NCBI RefSeq assembly: GCF_015326965.1
Contig: NZ_CP017659.1
Location: 3,370,001-3,434,000 of the forward strand
From: Paenibacillus sp. JZ16
GTDB taxonomy: Bacteria; Bacillota; Bacilli; Paenibacillales; Paenibacillaceae
Length of the DNA stretch: 64,000 nt
Direction of reading: 5' to 3'
Shown here: positions 34,801-42,130 of the stretch, piece by piece
How positions within the stretch are numbered: the stretch's first letter is position 1
Layout of the letters: each line of letters opens with the position of its first letter
The notes under the pieces: generated by a model
Told to the model about the DNA's origin: nothing
Database searches by the model: none
Seen by the model: only the letters and a program-made list of their open reading frames with translations
Translations under genes and position numbers: made by a program

Positions 34801-35554
34801 GGTCTTTAAATACCCGGGCCACATCGCCAAACTCATCCTTGGACGTAACTTTAATACGACGGATCGCCTTCAATCTGCCTTCTCCAAAGCTCTTCAACAT
34901 CATGGAGACTACGTTGATGCCCCGGGTAATGCTTGGAAGAATCCATAGAATGACCAGCATTCCTAATAACAAACCGCCAGCCATGAGATAGATAAACATT
35001 TGGACAGAGCGGTCATATGCTGCTGTCGCTGCTGTTATATCATCATTGATCTTCTGGTTCTCGTAGCTGCTAAGCTCGTTCAAACTCATCAGCATCTCTT
35101 CCTGGACAGATTGTCCGGTCGAATTACGGAGCAGGTTAGCTTCCGTTGCGTTGCTCTTTGCCAGCAGCTCCAGTGTCTTATTTTGATAAACGATATATTG
35201 ATTCACCGCACGCTCAATCCGGACTAACAATTGCTGCTCTTCCGCAGCATTTGCACTTTCTTTGATCGCTTGAAAATACGTTTGAGCTCGTGCTGTCATC
35301 GTTTCCAGTTCCTGTTCGGACACAGCAAACGTAGACTGGTCATTGCTCAAGATCATGTTCGTAAGCTCTCGTGCCATATCGTTGACTTCTCCGCGCATTG
35401 CGCTGGAGTTTCGTACCTTTTGGTAGCGATCCTGATAGATCTGGTTCAATTGGTCGTTCATATAACTGATTCGGTCATAACCAATCAAGGTCAGAACCAG
35501 CATGAGCGCCAGCAAAGTCGTAAAACCAATGACTAACTTGCTCCTAAGCTTCAT
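31895..35554 (-). CDS. rsbK: RsbK-like hybrid sensor histidine kinase with three receiver domains
   Basis: 1219 residues. Membrane helix (about 8-26), extracytoplasmic CHASE3-like helical region (27-185), second helix (about 186-206), HAMP (207-260), GAF (about 285-430), a long coiled coil (440-540), HisKA with H551 (NMSHELRTPLN), HATPase (DTGIGIPADK, GGTGLGLSIS), then three receivers ending in LVDD...LMDMMMPEMDG. B. cereus RsbK has the same N-terminal order and activates sigma-B by phosphotransfer to RsbY. The gene overlaps the RsbY-like gene by four bases. It is much larger than most such kinases because of the extra receivers. Confidence 0.88.
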   Translation of the reverse strand: MKLRSKLVIGFTTLLALMLVLTLIGYDRISYMNDQLNQIYQDRYQKVRNSSAMRGEVNDMARELTNMILSNDQSTFAVSEQELETMTARAQTYFQAIKESANAAEEQQLLVRIERAVNQYIVYQNKTLELLAKSNATEANLLRNSTGQSVQEEMLMSLNELSSYENQKINDDITAATAAYDRSVQMFIYLMAGGLLLGMLVILWILPSITRGINVVSMMLKSFGEGRLKAIRRIKVTSKDEFGDVARVFKDLSEDIIEKQRIEETYLQAQRDQSWLNSNMARVTELLEGINSLEEVGQRFISEFTPILGAHYGAIYIRQEDKHPNKLEMKGSYAHEGGEEPKISFMIGEGLVGQAALDKKPIVLKSAPEDFMNVESAWGSSKPVSVVIYPILFENEVLGVVELAAFEETTSLQEQLLSQLSQSLGIILNNITGRLRVEQLLRESQAMTEELQVQSEELQTQQEELRRTNENLEEQTNALKRSEDLLQRQQEELEHYNTELVAKTRALEEQVQEVEEKNDEIEKARMQLEQQAKQLSITTKYKSEFMANMSHELRTPLNSLLILSQLLSENKDGNLSNKQIEYAQTIYMSGSDLLKMIDEILDLSKVDAGKMEIHYEDVQLPDIEAFVEQNFAAVASRKHIDLGVHISEDIPQSIVTDSHRVKQILRNLLSNAFKFTNSGSVELHVEKADKEKLPLYLNAEADYVAFAVRDTGIGIPADKTDLIFEAFQQVDGTTSRKYGGTGLGLSISRELSRLLGGGILVESEEGKGSCFTLFLPSSHPDLVESNQEAAAAIEAPTESNLIVPKAKMISKEVQPSIQVDDDRDQLGPTDKVLLIIEDDVKFARILLDMARGRGFKALVALQGDIGLEMAKSYKPDAIILDIQLPVIDGWSVMGELKSSAVTRHIPVHVISVVDEVKQGLMMGAIAYLKKPSSREALEDAFTHIESYAEKSMKHLLIVEDDDIQRNSIIELIGHDDVSITAASTGAEALSELRKQRYDCMVLDLMLTDMTGFELLDQIRDDENLVDLPIIIYTGKDLDSKEEMQLRKYAESIIIKDVKSPERLLDETTLFLHRVEADLPEDKRKILQKLHNKEELFEGKKILLVDDDIRNVFALSSVLEGYNMEVTFAENGKEAIELLQDHPEFDLVLMDMMMPEMDGYEAMRRLREMPEFEKLPIIALTAKAMKEDRAKCIEAGASDYMKKPIQTEQLLSLMRVWLYS

Positions 35555-36726
35555 TGATTGGTTTCCTCTCCTTTTTTAAGAGATATCCAAACCAGGCATT
35601 TATCGTCCTCTCGCTCCTGCGATGGATCATCCACAAAATATTGCTTCTTCATCTCATCTTCTCTCCAATGATGAGGGCCTCCCAAATGCTCCTTCAGATA
35701 ATCCAGCTTCTCGTCATGACCGCCCTCCACCAGTTCGAGCAGGCCGTCCGTATACATAACCAAATGTCCTTCGCCTTCATATTGAAAGCTTCTTGGCTCC
35801 ATGTCTTCGATCCGGTCAAACAATCCCACCGGGCAGCAGCCTTGATCCAGGGTCATCACATCCCCGCTCTCCTGAAAGAAGAGAGCCGGCGGATGCCCTG
35901 CGTTGACGTAGTCCACCCGCTTTAAACGGGTATCCACAACAAGATAGATCGCTGTAAAATAGTACTGTATCAGCTGTTCGCCGAGGTTTAACTGATTGAA
36001 CCTGCGGTTCAATTCCTGAACCACCTTCTCCGGTTCGACATAAGTCGTCACCGTGTCCTTCAGAACCGAAGCGATGAACATACAAAATAGGGACGAAGTA
36101 ATCCCGTGTCCCATCATATCCAGCAGAATCACGCCATAACGACCATCACCAAGCGGGTACCATGCGTACAAATCTCCCGCAAGCTCCGCCGAGGGCTGGT
36201 ACAGCGCATGAATTTCAAGCTGATCATCTTCAATTGGTAAGCTCAATACGGCATTCTGTACCATGGCCGCAAGCTTCAATTCAGCCTGGACCCGCTGTTC
36301 TCTCTCAATATGCCAGTCTTTCTCATGCTTCAACCGGAGCGCCAGGCGTATGCGTGCCATCAGCTCTACCTTGTTGATCGGTTTCGTTACGTAATCGGCG
36401 GCACCGGCATCCAGCGCTTCGGCCAGCTTCTTGGAATCCCCAACGGCGGTAACCATAATGATCGGTATATCTTTCAAATGCTCGTACTGCTGAACTATAC
36501 GGCATGCTTCTATTCCATCCATCTCGGGCATCATCATATCAAGCAGGATCAGATCGATGTCTGATCTCCGGGGATGGAGTTCTTGGCTGCGATCGCCGAT
36601 CCCCAAATGCTCCAGCATTTCCAGGGCTGAAGATGCAGATAGAGTGTTCTGGTAATTTTCCTTCTTTAAGATTTCTCGGATAATAATGACGTTAGTCGGA
36701 TTGTCATCTACGATTAATATTCTCAT
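35551..36726 (-). CDS. rsbY: Response regulator with PP2C phosphatase domain, RsbY-like
   Basis: 391 residues. Receiver domain 1-125 with D63 (LILLDMMMPEMDG) and K in VTKPINK; a helical linker; then a SpoIIE/PP2C phosphatase (about 170-385) with AGDLYAW, VILLDMMGHGITSSL, YTDGLLELVEGG and REDDKCL, whose aspartates bind Mn or Mg. RsbY-type enzymes dephosphorylate RsbV and so free SigB. It is the first gene of the block, coupled to the rsbK-like gene. Confidence 0.9.
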   Translation of the reverse strand: MRILIVDDNPTNVIIIREILKKENYQNTLSASSALEMLEHLGIGDRSQELHPRRSDIDLILLDMMMPEMDGIEACRIVQQYEHLKDIPIIMVTAVGDSKKLAEALDAGAADYVTKPINKVELMARIRLALRLKHEKDWHIEREQRVQAELKLAAMVQNAVLSLPIEDDQLEIHALYQPSAELAGDLYAWYPLGDGRYGVILLDMMGHGITSSLFCMFIASVLKDTVTTYVEPEKVVQELNRRFNQLNLGEQLIQYYFTAIYLVVDTRLKRVDYVNAGHPPALFFQESGDVMTLDQGCCPVGLFDRIEDMEPRSFQYEGEGHLVMYTDGLLELVEGGHDEKLDYLKEHLGGPHHWREDEMKKQYFVDDPSQEREDDKCLVWISLKKGEETNQ

Positions 36727-36775
36727 TGCCCTCTCCCTTAACGTTTCGGATTATACGATAGAAATCCTTTTCCTA

Positions 36776-36804
36776 CTATTATACTATAATAGTCCTCTAA
36801 TCAA
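36776..36804 (-). promoter_or_regulatory. Candidate sigma-A promoter of the rsbY-rsbK block
   Basis: TTGATT (36799-36804), 17 bases, TAATAG (36776-36781), about 50 bases before the rsbY-like start. Several A+T-rich alternatives are close, so the assignment is tentative. No sigma-B motif was found here. Confidence 0.35.
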
Positions 36805-36870
36805 TTGCCATAGAAAAAGGTTCTAAATCTTGAATCTTCCACTTTTACTAGGTATATGGAACATTCTTTT

Positions 36871-36923
36871 AAAACATAGATAAGGAATGAGACGTCTATG
36901 GTCTCATTCCTTATCTATGTTTT
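36871..36923 (-). terminator. Long perfect inverted repeat, terminator of the general stress gene
   Basis: Arms 36871-36893 and 36901-36923 are a perfect 23-bp inverted repeat with a 7-base loop, ending in TTTT on both strands. It lies between the general stress gene 17M and the rsbY promoter. Confidence 0.75.
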
Positions 36924-36981
36924 AAGTCCTATAACGCCTACCATCGATGCTGTCATAAAGCTGAACTTCGTTGCTATATCA

Positions 36982-37323
36982 TCAATCTTTTTTAGCGATA
37001 ACAAGTACTTTGCCTAGATCCAGCTGTTTCTCATAGAATCCAGCCTCGGCCTCCGTGAAGCCAAGCGATACGATTTTGGCGCGGAGCTCATCGCCGCGGG
37101 ACCGGAACAAATTCGCAAAGGCGTCAAACACGCCTTCTTCCTTGATGCCTACGTTATTCGCATCGGATGCATCCACGATCCGGCTTGTCTTATCCGAATC
37201 ATGAGCCAATACATAAATCCGATCCTGATCGTAACCGGACTGCCGCAGGTTCTGCACCTCCTGAACCGCTTGTGTACCATTCTCAACGACTTTGGCATAT
37301 GACTTCGTATTGGTAAATTCCAT
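36982..37323 (-). CDS. General stress protein 17M-like (YflT family)
   Basis: 113 residues from the ATG at 37323, preceded by GGGGAGG; an in-frame start 17 codons upstream is in the promoter region. The family layout is seen: a beta-alpha sandwich opening with VENGTQAVQEVQNLRQSGYDQDRIYVLAHD and ending GKVLVIAKK. B. subtilis YflT is a sigma-B-dependent general stress protein of unknown biochemistry. A sigma-B motif is readable 60-85 bases upstream. Confidence 0.85.
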   Translation of the reverse strand: MEFTNTKSYAKVVENGTQAVQEVQNLRQSGYDQDRIYVLAHDSDKTSRIVDASDANNVGIKEEGVFDAFANLFRSRGDELRAKIVSLGFTEAEAGFYEKQLDLGKVLVIAKKD

Positions 37324-37380
37324 TGTGAAAACCTCCCCTAATAGTGTAAAACCTCGATTTAGGTTATAGTCCATTTGTTA

Positions 37381-37406
37381 TTAACCTTATTTCTTAAGGT
37401 TGAAAC
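37381..37406 (-). promoter_or_regulatory. Candidate sigma-B promoter of the 17M-like gene
   Basis: GTTTCA (37401-37406), 14 bases, GGTTAA (37381-37386), 58 bases before the ATG. An AACCTTA/TAAGGTT inverted repeat overlaps the spacer. Confidence 0.5.
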
Positions 37407-37410
37407 AAAT

Positions 37411-37944
37411 TCAGTCGCTATAATCGAAAAATAAATCAATCCCTGCAATTTCGCCGGAGTCCCGGTCAATAAATACCTTAAGCGCTTGATGGTTCTCAAG
37501 GTACACATCCCCGTCCTCCGCTTTGAAATACGGCTTACCCAGTGATGCCCTAATTTGATCGGTTGTCATACCAATACGCTGGTCTTCAACCTGAAAGGAT
37601 ACGGCAGAGGGCTTCACACGAACATATTCCGTGTAGCCGTTGCGGACCCCAATCTCCATATCTTTGTAATCCAGCTTGGTAATTCCGGTCAGCTCTTCAT
37701 ACTCAATTCGAGCCGGCGTTCCCAGCTTCCGAATGACATCGTGCTTGTTATCCGTTAGCGAAATCCCGTTTAAAGTTCCATAGCTCTCCGTAGAGTTGTC
37801 GCTGGTTTGTGCTTGTCCAACATCCGAAGCGGCATAAATTATAGGCGGTGGCGACATCCCGGCAGAAGGCTGCGGCTCTGCCACAGCACCCCCACCTCCG
37901 GAGTAAATCAAGAGCCCTACCATCAACAGTGCGACATTCCACAT
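37411..37944 (-). CDS. Secreted protein of unknown function
   Basis: 177 residues. A signal peptide (MWNVALLMVGLLIYSGGGGAVA) and AAGGAGGAGG before the ATG support export and translation. The mature part seems to hold two copies of a SmpA/BLIP-like unit: GTLNGISLTDNKHDVIRKLG and FQVEDQRIGMTTDQIRASLG, each followed by a strand pair. Function unknown. It follows the DUF948 gene by 57 bases and may be co-transcribed with it. Confidence 0.65.
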   Translation of the reverse strand: MWNVALLMVGLLIYSGGGGAVAEPQPSAGMSPPPIIYAASDVGQAQTSDNSTESYGTLNGISLTDNKHDVIRKLGTPARIEYEELTGITKLDYKDMEIGVRNGYTEYVRVKPSAVSFQVEDQRIGMTTDQIRASLGKPYFKAEDGDVYLENHQALKVFIDRDSGEIAGIDLFFDYSD

Positions 37945-38001
37945 GCGACCTCCTCCTTTCTTCAGCTGTCGGAGCTATACCCGGGTTTAGCTTTCTTACG
38001 T

Positions 38002-38523
38002 TTATCTGGCTTTTTGGCGACGGAAGCTGTTCCACAGACCAACCGCTGTATCCACGTAGGTTAACCAGTTCCGACCGCGTGACTTTTCTTGCGCTTCCGT
38101 GTTCTGATATACCGCATCATAGGACTGGAACGTACGATCCTGAGCCGTCAAAGGCACTTCCATACGGGCAGGCTGCTCTTTCTTCTGCTCCATCCGGGAT
38201 TGCTTAAAGCGGCTAACCATGCCGGAGGATACCTGCTTCACCGCATAGGTGACCTCGCTTAAAGCTTCTCCCAGATTCTTGACGGTATCCAGTACCGGAT
38301 CGATCTGTCTCATCTTATGCTGAACGTCCACCGTAATATCGTTCGTATTCCGGATGGTCTGCTTCACTTCATAAGTCAATTCGTCCACCGTCTTTTGAAC
38401 ATCCTGAAGGGTTTCGGTTACCTTTTCGAGCGATTGTGTCGCAGCCTTTAATGTCTTGATTAAAAAGAAAACCAGAACCGCAAATGCTACGGCAATAATG
38501 GCAACACTGATTTGGGTTAGCAT
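38002..38523 (-). CDS. DUF948 family membrane protein (YtxG-like)
   Basis: 173 residues. One N-terminal membrane helix, then a long coiled coil with the DUF948 pattern (LKAATQSLEKVTETLQDVQKTVDELTYEV) and a basic C-terminus. In B. subtilis relatives ytxG and ytxH are sigma-B/sigma-H controlled stress genes. A good sigma-B-type promoter lies 45-72 bases upstream. Confidence 0.8.
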   Translation of the reverse strand: MLTQISVAIIAVAFAVLVFFLIKTLKAATQSLEKVTETLQDVQKTVDELTYEVKQTIRNTNDITVDVQHKMRQIDPVLDTVKNLGEALSEVTYAVKQVSSGMVSRFKQSRMEQKKEQPARMEVPLTAQDRTFQSYDAVYQNTEAQEKSRGRNWLTYVDTAVGLWNSFRRQKAR

Positions 38524-38569
38524 GCGTTGTCCCTCACTTTCAAGTATGTTGGTTTCGGATACGCAATAG

Positions 38570-38595
38570 TTACCCTATCCCCCAGTCCACGAAAC
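38570..38595 (-). promoter_or_regulatory. Candidate sigma-B promoter of the DUF948 gene
   Basis: GTTTCG (38590-38595), 14 bases, GGGTAA (38570-38575), 46 bases before the ATG at 38523. Close to consensus in both boxes. Confidence 0.65.
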
Positions 38596-38634
38596 AAAGA
38601 GATCCCTGCCAATAATGCCATTGTCCTACAGCTT

Positions 38635-38660
38635 GTTTCATCCCCTGCCAACCCGGTTAA
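38635..38660 (+). promoter_or_regulatory. Candidate sigma-B promoter of the DUF1328 gene
   Basis: GTTTCA (38635-38640), 14 bases, GGTTAA (38655-38660), facing away from the DUF948 promoter 40 bases to the left. The transcript would have a leader of about 135 bases. Confidence 0.5.
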
Positions 38661-38801
38661 AGAACACTACGAAGGGCGCTGTTGGCAACGGCTAAGCGGC
38701 TCCCTACCGAGCTTCAAATTGGATATGTGCCGCTTCTTGGAGCATCATGAGACTACATGCCTATGTCCAATAAAATCGATGAAGAAAGCAGGGTGAATAG
38801 G

Positions 38802-38966
38802 ATGTTAAAATGGTCCGTAATTTTTCTAGTTGTTGCACTGATTGCAGGGATCTTTGGCTTCTTCGGCATCGTTGAGGCTGCAGCCAGCATTGCGAAGGTG
38901 CTGTTCTTCATCTTCGTTGTCCTGTTTGTGATCTCTCTCTTTACCGGACGCAGACGAAGTATGTGA
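38802..38966 (+). CDS. DUF1328 family small membrane protein
   Basis: 54 residues from the ATG at 38802, where family members begin ([23 protein letters not shown]); the in-frame ATG at 38757 is not supported by a ribosome site. Two membrane helices and a short basic tail. Members are small stress-linked membrane proteins with no known activity. A sigma-B-like promoter lies upstream and a strong terminator downstream. Confidence 0.85.
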   Translation: MLKWSVIFLVVALIAGIFGFFGIVEAAASIAKVLFFIFVVLFVISLFTGRRRSM

Positions 38967-39014
38967 CGCTGTCGCATACTAAAGCCCATGCATTGAATAT
39001 ACACATAGGAAATG

Positions 39015-39063
39015 AAAAAAAGGGTGTCCTCCGTTTGATCAACGGTTAGGACACCCTTTTTTG
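39015..39063 (+). terminator. Bidirectional terminator between the DUF1328 and MFS genes
   Basis: AAAGGGTGTCCT/AGGACACCCTTT with an inner CCGTT/AACGG stem and A and T runs on the two sides; serves both convergent genes. Confidence 0.9.
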
Positions 39064-39085
39064 CGCTGCGCAAAATCGGATCAGA

Positions 39086-40591
39086 TTATACGTTCGTTGC
39101 TGCAGCCTCCTGATTTCCTGCGGTTTTCGGCTCTTCCGCCGGCTTGGTCTTCTTGATAAAGAAAGCCAGGATGAAGGAAGCGACGCTGATCCATGTCGCA
39201 ATAACAAAGGCATAGTTAATGCCATAAATGGTTGCTTCATTCCCCAGCTTAAGCAGGTCGGCCTGATTCTTCGGATCAAATAGCCCCGATTGCATCAGAG
39301 CTTCCCCTTTGCTCTCTGCCTGGGTGGACATGACGGTAACTAGAATGGCCGTTCCGATTGAGCCGGAAACCATGCGCAGTGTATTGGACATGGCCGTACC
39401 ATGAGCGTTCAAGCTCCGTGGGAGCTGATTAAGCCCCGCCGTTTGGATCGGCATCATGAGCATCGACATCCCGAACATCCGGGCCGTATAGATGATCATC
39501 ATGTGGCTGTAGGACATGGTTTCGGTCAAATTACTGAACTCCCACGTCGTAATGACCGTAATCGCCAGACCGATAACAGCCAGCCATCTTGCGCCTACCT
39601 TATCGAAGATCGCCCCCGTGATCGGTGACATGATCCCCATCAGAATAGCGCCGGGAAGCATAAGAAGGCCTGATTCCACCGGCGTGAATCCACGAATCTG
39701 CTGCAGATAAATGGGAAGCAGAATCATGCCGGCATACATCGCCATCGTGACAATGACATTGATAAGCGTGGTCAACGTAAACATATTGTATTTGAATATC
39801 CGGAATTCCAGCATCGGATTGTCGGTCTTCATCTCCCGCCATACAAACAGGATAAGGGCAATCGCTCCGACCGCTAGGGTCGTAACAACCGGCGTGCTGG
39901 ACCAACCGTCATTCCCGGCATCACTGAAGCCGTACAGCAAACCGCCAAAGCCCAGGGTGGACAAAATGATGGCGATCATGTCCAGCTTCGGCCGGCTGAC
40001 CTCGGTCACATTTTTCAGGAAGAATACCCCGATTAGCGTAGCAATGATCGAGAAAGGCAGGATCATGTAGAACAGGACACGCCAATCATAGTGCTCCACA
40101 ATATATCCGGAAAGCGTAGGTCCGATGGCAGGAGCAAATATCATGGCAATCCCCATCATCCCCATCGCCTTCCCGCGATTCTCAATAGGGAATATGTTCA
40201 GAAATACAACGGTCATAAGCGGCATCAAAATACCTGCACCGGCAGCCTGAACGAGGCGTCCGGTAAGCAGTAACGCGAAGTTGGGGCTGACCGCGCACAG
40301 CAAGGTGCCTATCGTAAACAGCGTCATCGCACTAATGAACAGCTGCCTTGTCGAGAAACGCGCGATCAGATAAGCGGTAACGGGAATTAAGACCCCGTTC
40401 ACCAGCATAAAGCCAGTGGTCAGCCACTGGGCTACGGTCGGTTTAATGTTCAAATTCTCCATGATGCTCGGCAGAGCAACATTCATCAATGTCTGGTTAA
40501 GAATGGCGACAAAAGCGCCAATCATAAGTGCAGCAATGATAGGTCCTTTCTTAACAGGCTCGCCTGGGCGAGCAATGGTATGGGTACTCAT
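39086..40591 (-). CDS. MFS multidrug efflux transporter, DHA2 (EmrB/QacA) type
   Basis: 501 residues, fourteen predicted membrane helices. Family motifs: LNQTLMNVALPSI in helix 1, the motif-C region GMMGIAMIFAPAIGPTLSGYI, and WRVLFYMILP in the next loop. DHA2 pumps export drugs and dyes at the cost of protons; the substrate is unknown. It lies 52 bases after a MarR-type gene, which probably represses both. Confidence 0.9.
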   Translation of the reverse strand: MSTHTIARPGEPVKKGPIIAALMIGAFVAILNQTLMNVALPSIMENLNIKPTVAQWLTTGFMLVNGVLIPVTAYLIARFSTRQLFISAMTLFTIGTLLCAVSPNFALLLTGRLVQAAGAGILMPLMTVVFLNIFPIENRGKAMGMMGIAMIFAPAIGPTLSGYIVEHYDWRVLFYMILPFSIIATLIGVFFLKNVTEVSRPKLDMIAIILSTLGFGGLLYGFSDAGNDGWSSTPVVTTLAVGAIALILFVWREMKTDNPMLEFRIFKYNMFTLTTLINVIVTMAMYAGMILLPIYLQQIRGFTPVESGLLMLPGAILMGIMSPITGAIFDKVGARWLAVIGLAITVITTWEFSNLTETMSYSHMMIIYTARMFGMSMLMMPIQTAGLNQLPRSLNAHGTAMSNTLRMVSGSIGTAILVTVMSTQAESKGEALMQSGLFDPKNQADLLKLGNEATIYGINYAFVIATWISVASFILAFFIKKTKPAEEPKTAGNQEAAATNV

Positions 40592-40643
40592 GTGCAGCCT
40601 TCACTCTCTTTCTAAGTAAAATCATACATTTAGCATGTTTGTT

Positions 40644-41144
40644 CTATGTGGACATCTGACCTTGGATGTGCTCAACATTCGTCAAAATTTTACGGTACAG
40701 GACACTCAACTGCTTAACCTCTTCGTCCGTTAGAAAGCCATATAACAAATCGCTTAACTCGGCACGTTTATTGGCCAGCTGCTCGATCAGATTACTCCCG
40801 AGCGGCGTAATCTCCAAATGAATGACCCTTCGGTCGGCTGTATCCCTTGTTCGGCGCGCGAATCCGCCCTCGATCAATTTATCGGATATGCCCGTAACCG
40901 CCCCGCATGTCACATGAATGGAATCGGCCAAGTCCGACAATCTCAATGCTCCCTGTTCGTGAAGCATCTCCAAGGCGGTATACTGCGTTCTGCCTAGTTT
41001 AGGAAACCCTTCCTTCTGCCACTCATGGTGCACAGTTCGAACCATCTTCTTAAATAGCATCTCCAACTCCAGAATTTCATTCCGCATGGACATGTATTTT
41101 TTACACTCCTTTAAAAGGTCCAGCACTTCTTCAATAGAGACCAA
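40644..41144 (-). CDS. MarR family transcriptional regulator
   Basis: 166 residues from a TTG at 41144 (GAGGCGAAGTAGG upstream); an ATG at 41093 with AAAGGAG 12 bases before is an alternative that would give 149 residues. Winged helix with RLSDLADSIHVTCGAVTGISDKLIEGGFARRTRDTADRRVIHLEITPLG, i.e. the recognition helix and the DRR wing. It precedes the MFS pump gene and probably represses the pair; a perfect 12-bp palindrome at 41165 is a likely operator. Confidence 0.85.
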   Translation of the reverse strand: MVSIEEVLDLLKECKKYMSMRNEILELEMLFKKMVRTVHHEWQKEGFPKLGRTQYTALEMLHEQGALRLSDLADSIHVTCGAVTGISDKLIEGGFARRTRDTADRRVIHLEITPLGSNLIEQLANKRAELSDLLYGFLTDEEVKQLSVLYRKILTNVEHIQGQMST

Positions 41145-41164
41145 CCTACTTCGCCTCTATATAC

Positions 41165-41176
41165 TTTAGTACTAAA
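41165..41176. promoter_or_regulatory. Candidate operator of the MarR-type regulator
   Basis: TTTAGTACTAAA is a perfect 12-bp palindrome 21 bases before the regulator start, in A+T-rich DNA where the promoter should lie. Size and position fit MarR autorepression. Confidence 0.5.
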
Positions 41177-41296
41177 ACATTTATTTCTAAACATTTACTG
41201 ATTATAGTGGGGGATAATTATAGTGTCAATGTTTACATATATATTTTTTTCATAGTTTTTTTCTGAAAATAACGACTTTTCTCTTGAAAAACACAA

Positions 41297-41332
41297 AAAA
41301 GACCCAGACTTGGTTTCCTTGTCTGAGTCTTT
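41297..41332 (-). terminator. Terminator of the DUF2140-like gene
   Basis: AAGACTCAGAC/GTCTGGGTCTT stem with G-T pairs, followed by TTTTTTG on the minus strand. Confidence 0.75.
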
Positions 41333-41348
41333 AGCCGATTCCCTTGCT

Positions 41349-41927
41349 TTACTTAAACAGCGACGGAATGGACATCCAATCCATCGTAAAGTTCAATTCC
41401 AAGCCGTCGGACAGAAACTTCACATTTTTCACAGTTACCAGATCCGGTAAATAGTCCTTGAGCGAAATTTGTATCGGCTCCAGCTGGAACATATTCAAAG
41501 GGATCTGGGCTCCCCGGATCGTTGTTGATTCATGCGTCAGGTGAAGATAGCTTCCCTCGGCAGACATCTGAAAACGCAGCACTGCACCAAAGGGAAGAAT
41601 CCCCCATTGCCCATTCATATGGGCTGTCATCGTGGTGCCATTCATCACGAAATCGGCACCTGTAATATCGACGCCCAGGTCATGGGTGCTCATATATTTT
41701 ACCATGTTCTTCTTGCTGAGTTCCCCGACTTCTTCCGTGCTCAGCAGCATGCGAGTATCCCGATTTGACACCATGGTCATCAACTTGTCCTTGAAATCAA
41801 CGGAGCGGTAGCGCATATCCAGAGATTGCGTAGGATAAACAAACCAGACCAACGCACCGACAATCACAAGCAGAAGGACAAATATACCCAGCAGGAAACG
41901 TCCGGCTCTTTTTTTTCGACGTACCAT
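41349..41927 (-). CDS. DUF2140 (YpmS-like) membrane-anchored protein
   Basis: 192 residues from the ATG at 41927, preceded by GGAGGGGC. A basic start (MVRRKKRAG), one membrane helix (about 11-32), then an extracytoplasmic beta-rich domain. The ISLKDYLPDLVTVKNVKFLSDGLELNF tail is the feature that recalls YpmS/DUF2140. Function unknown; likely on the outer face of the membrane. Confidence 0.7.
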   Translation of the reverse strand: MVRRKKRAGRFLLGIFVLLLVIVGALVWFVYPTQSLDMRYRSVDFKDKLMTMVSNRDTRMLLSTEEVGELSKKNMVKYMSTHDLGVDITGADFVMNGTTMTAHMNGQWGILPFGAVLRFQMSAEGSYLHLTHESTTIRGAQIPLNMFQLEPIQISLKDYLPDLVTVKNVKFLSDGLELNFTMDWMSIPSLFK

Positions 41928-42130
41928 CCAAAGCCCCTCCTCCCATAGGATATCCCTGCGGCAACAAGGCTTTTCCCATCTCCAAAGTATATAGGAATCC
42001 TTAAAACTTGTCACGAATTGCGAAATGTACCCAATTTTCTTGATTCAAAACATCCAAATCGTGGTTATTACGATAGTGTGTTAAAATAGCGAGATAAAAT
42101 CATACTTCGGTCCCAAGGAGGAATTATTCC

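Noticed and set aside
37955..37990. GGGTAT before the secreted protein gene at 37944 as a sigma-B -10
   Set aside because: No GTTT-type -35 lies at 12-15 bases; the upstream hexamer is ATAAACG-like only.
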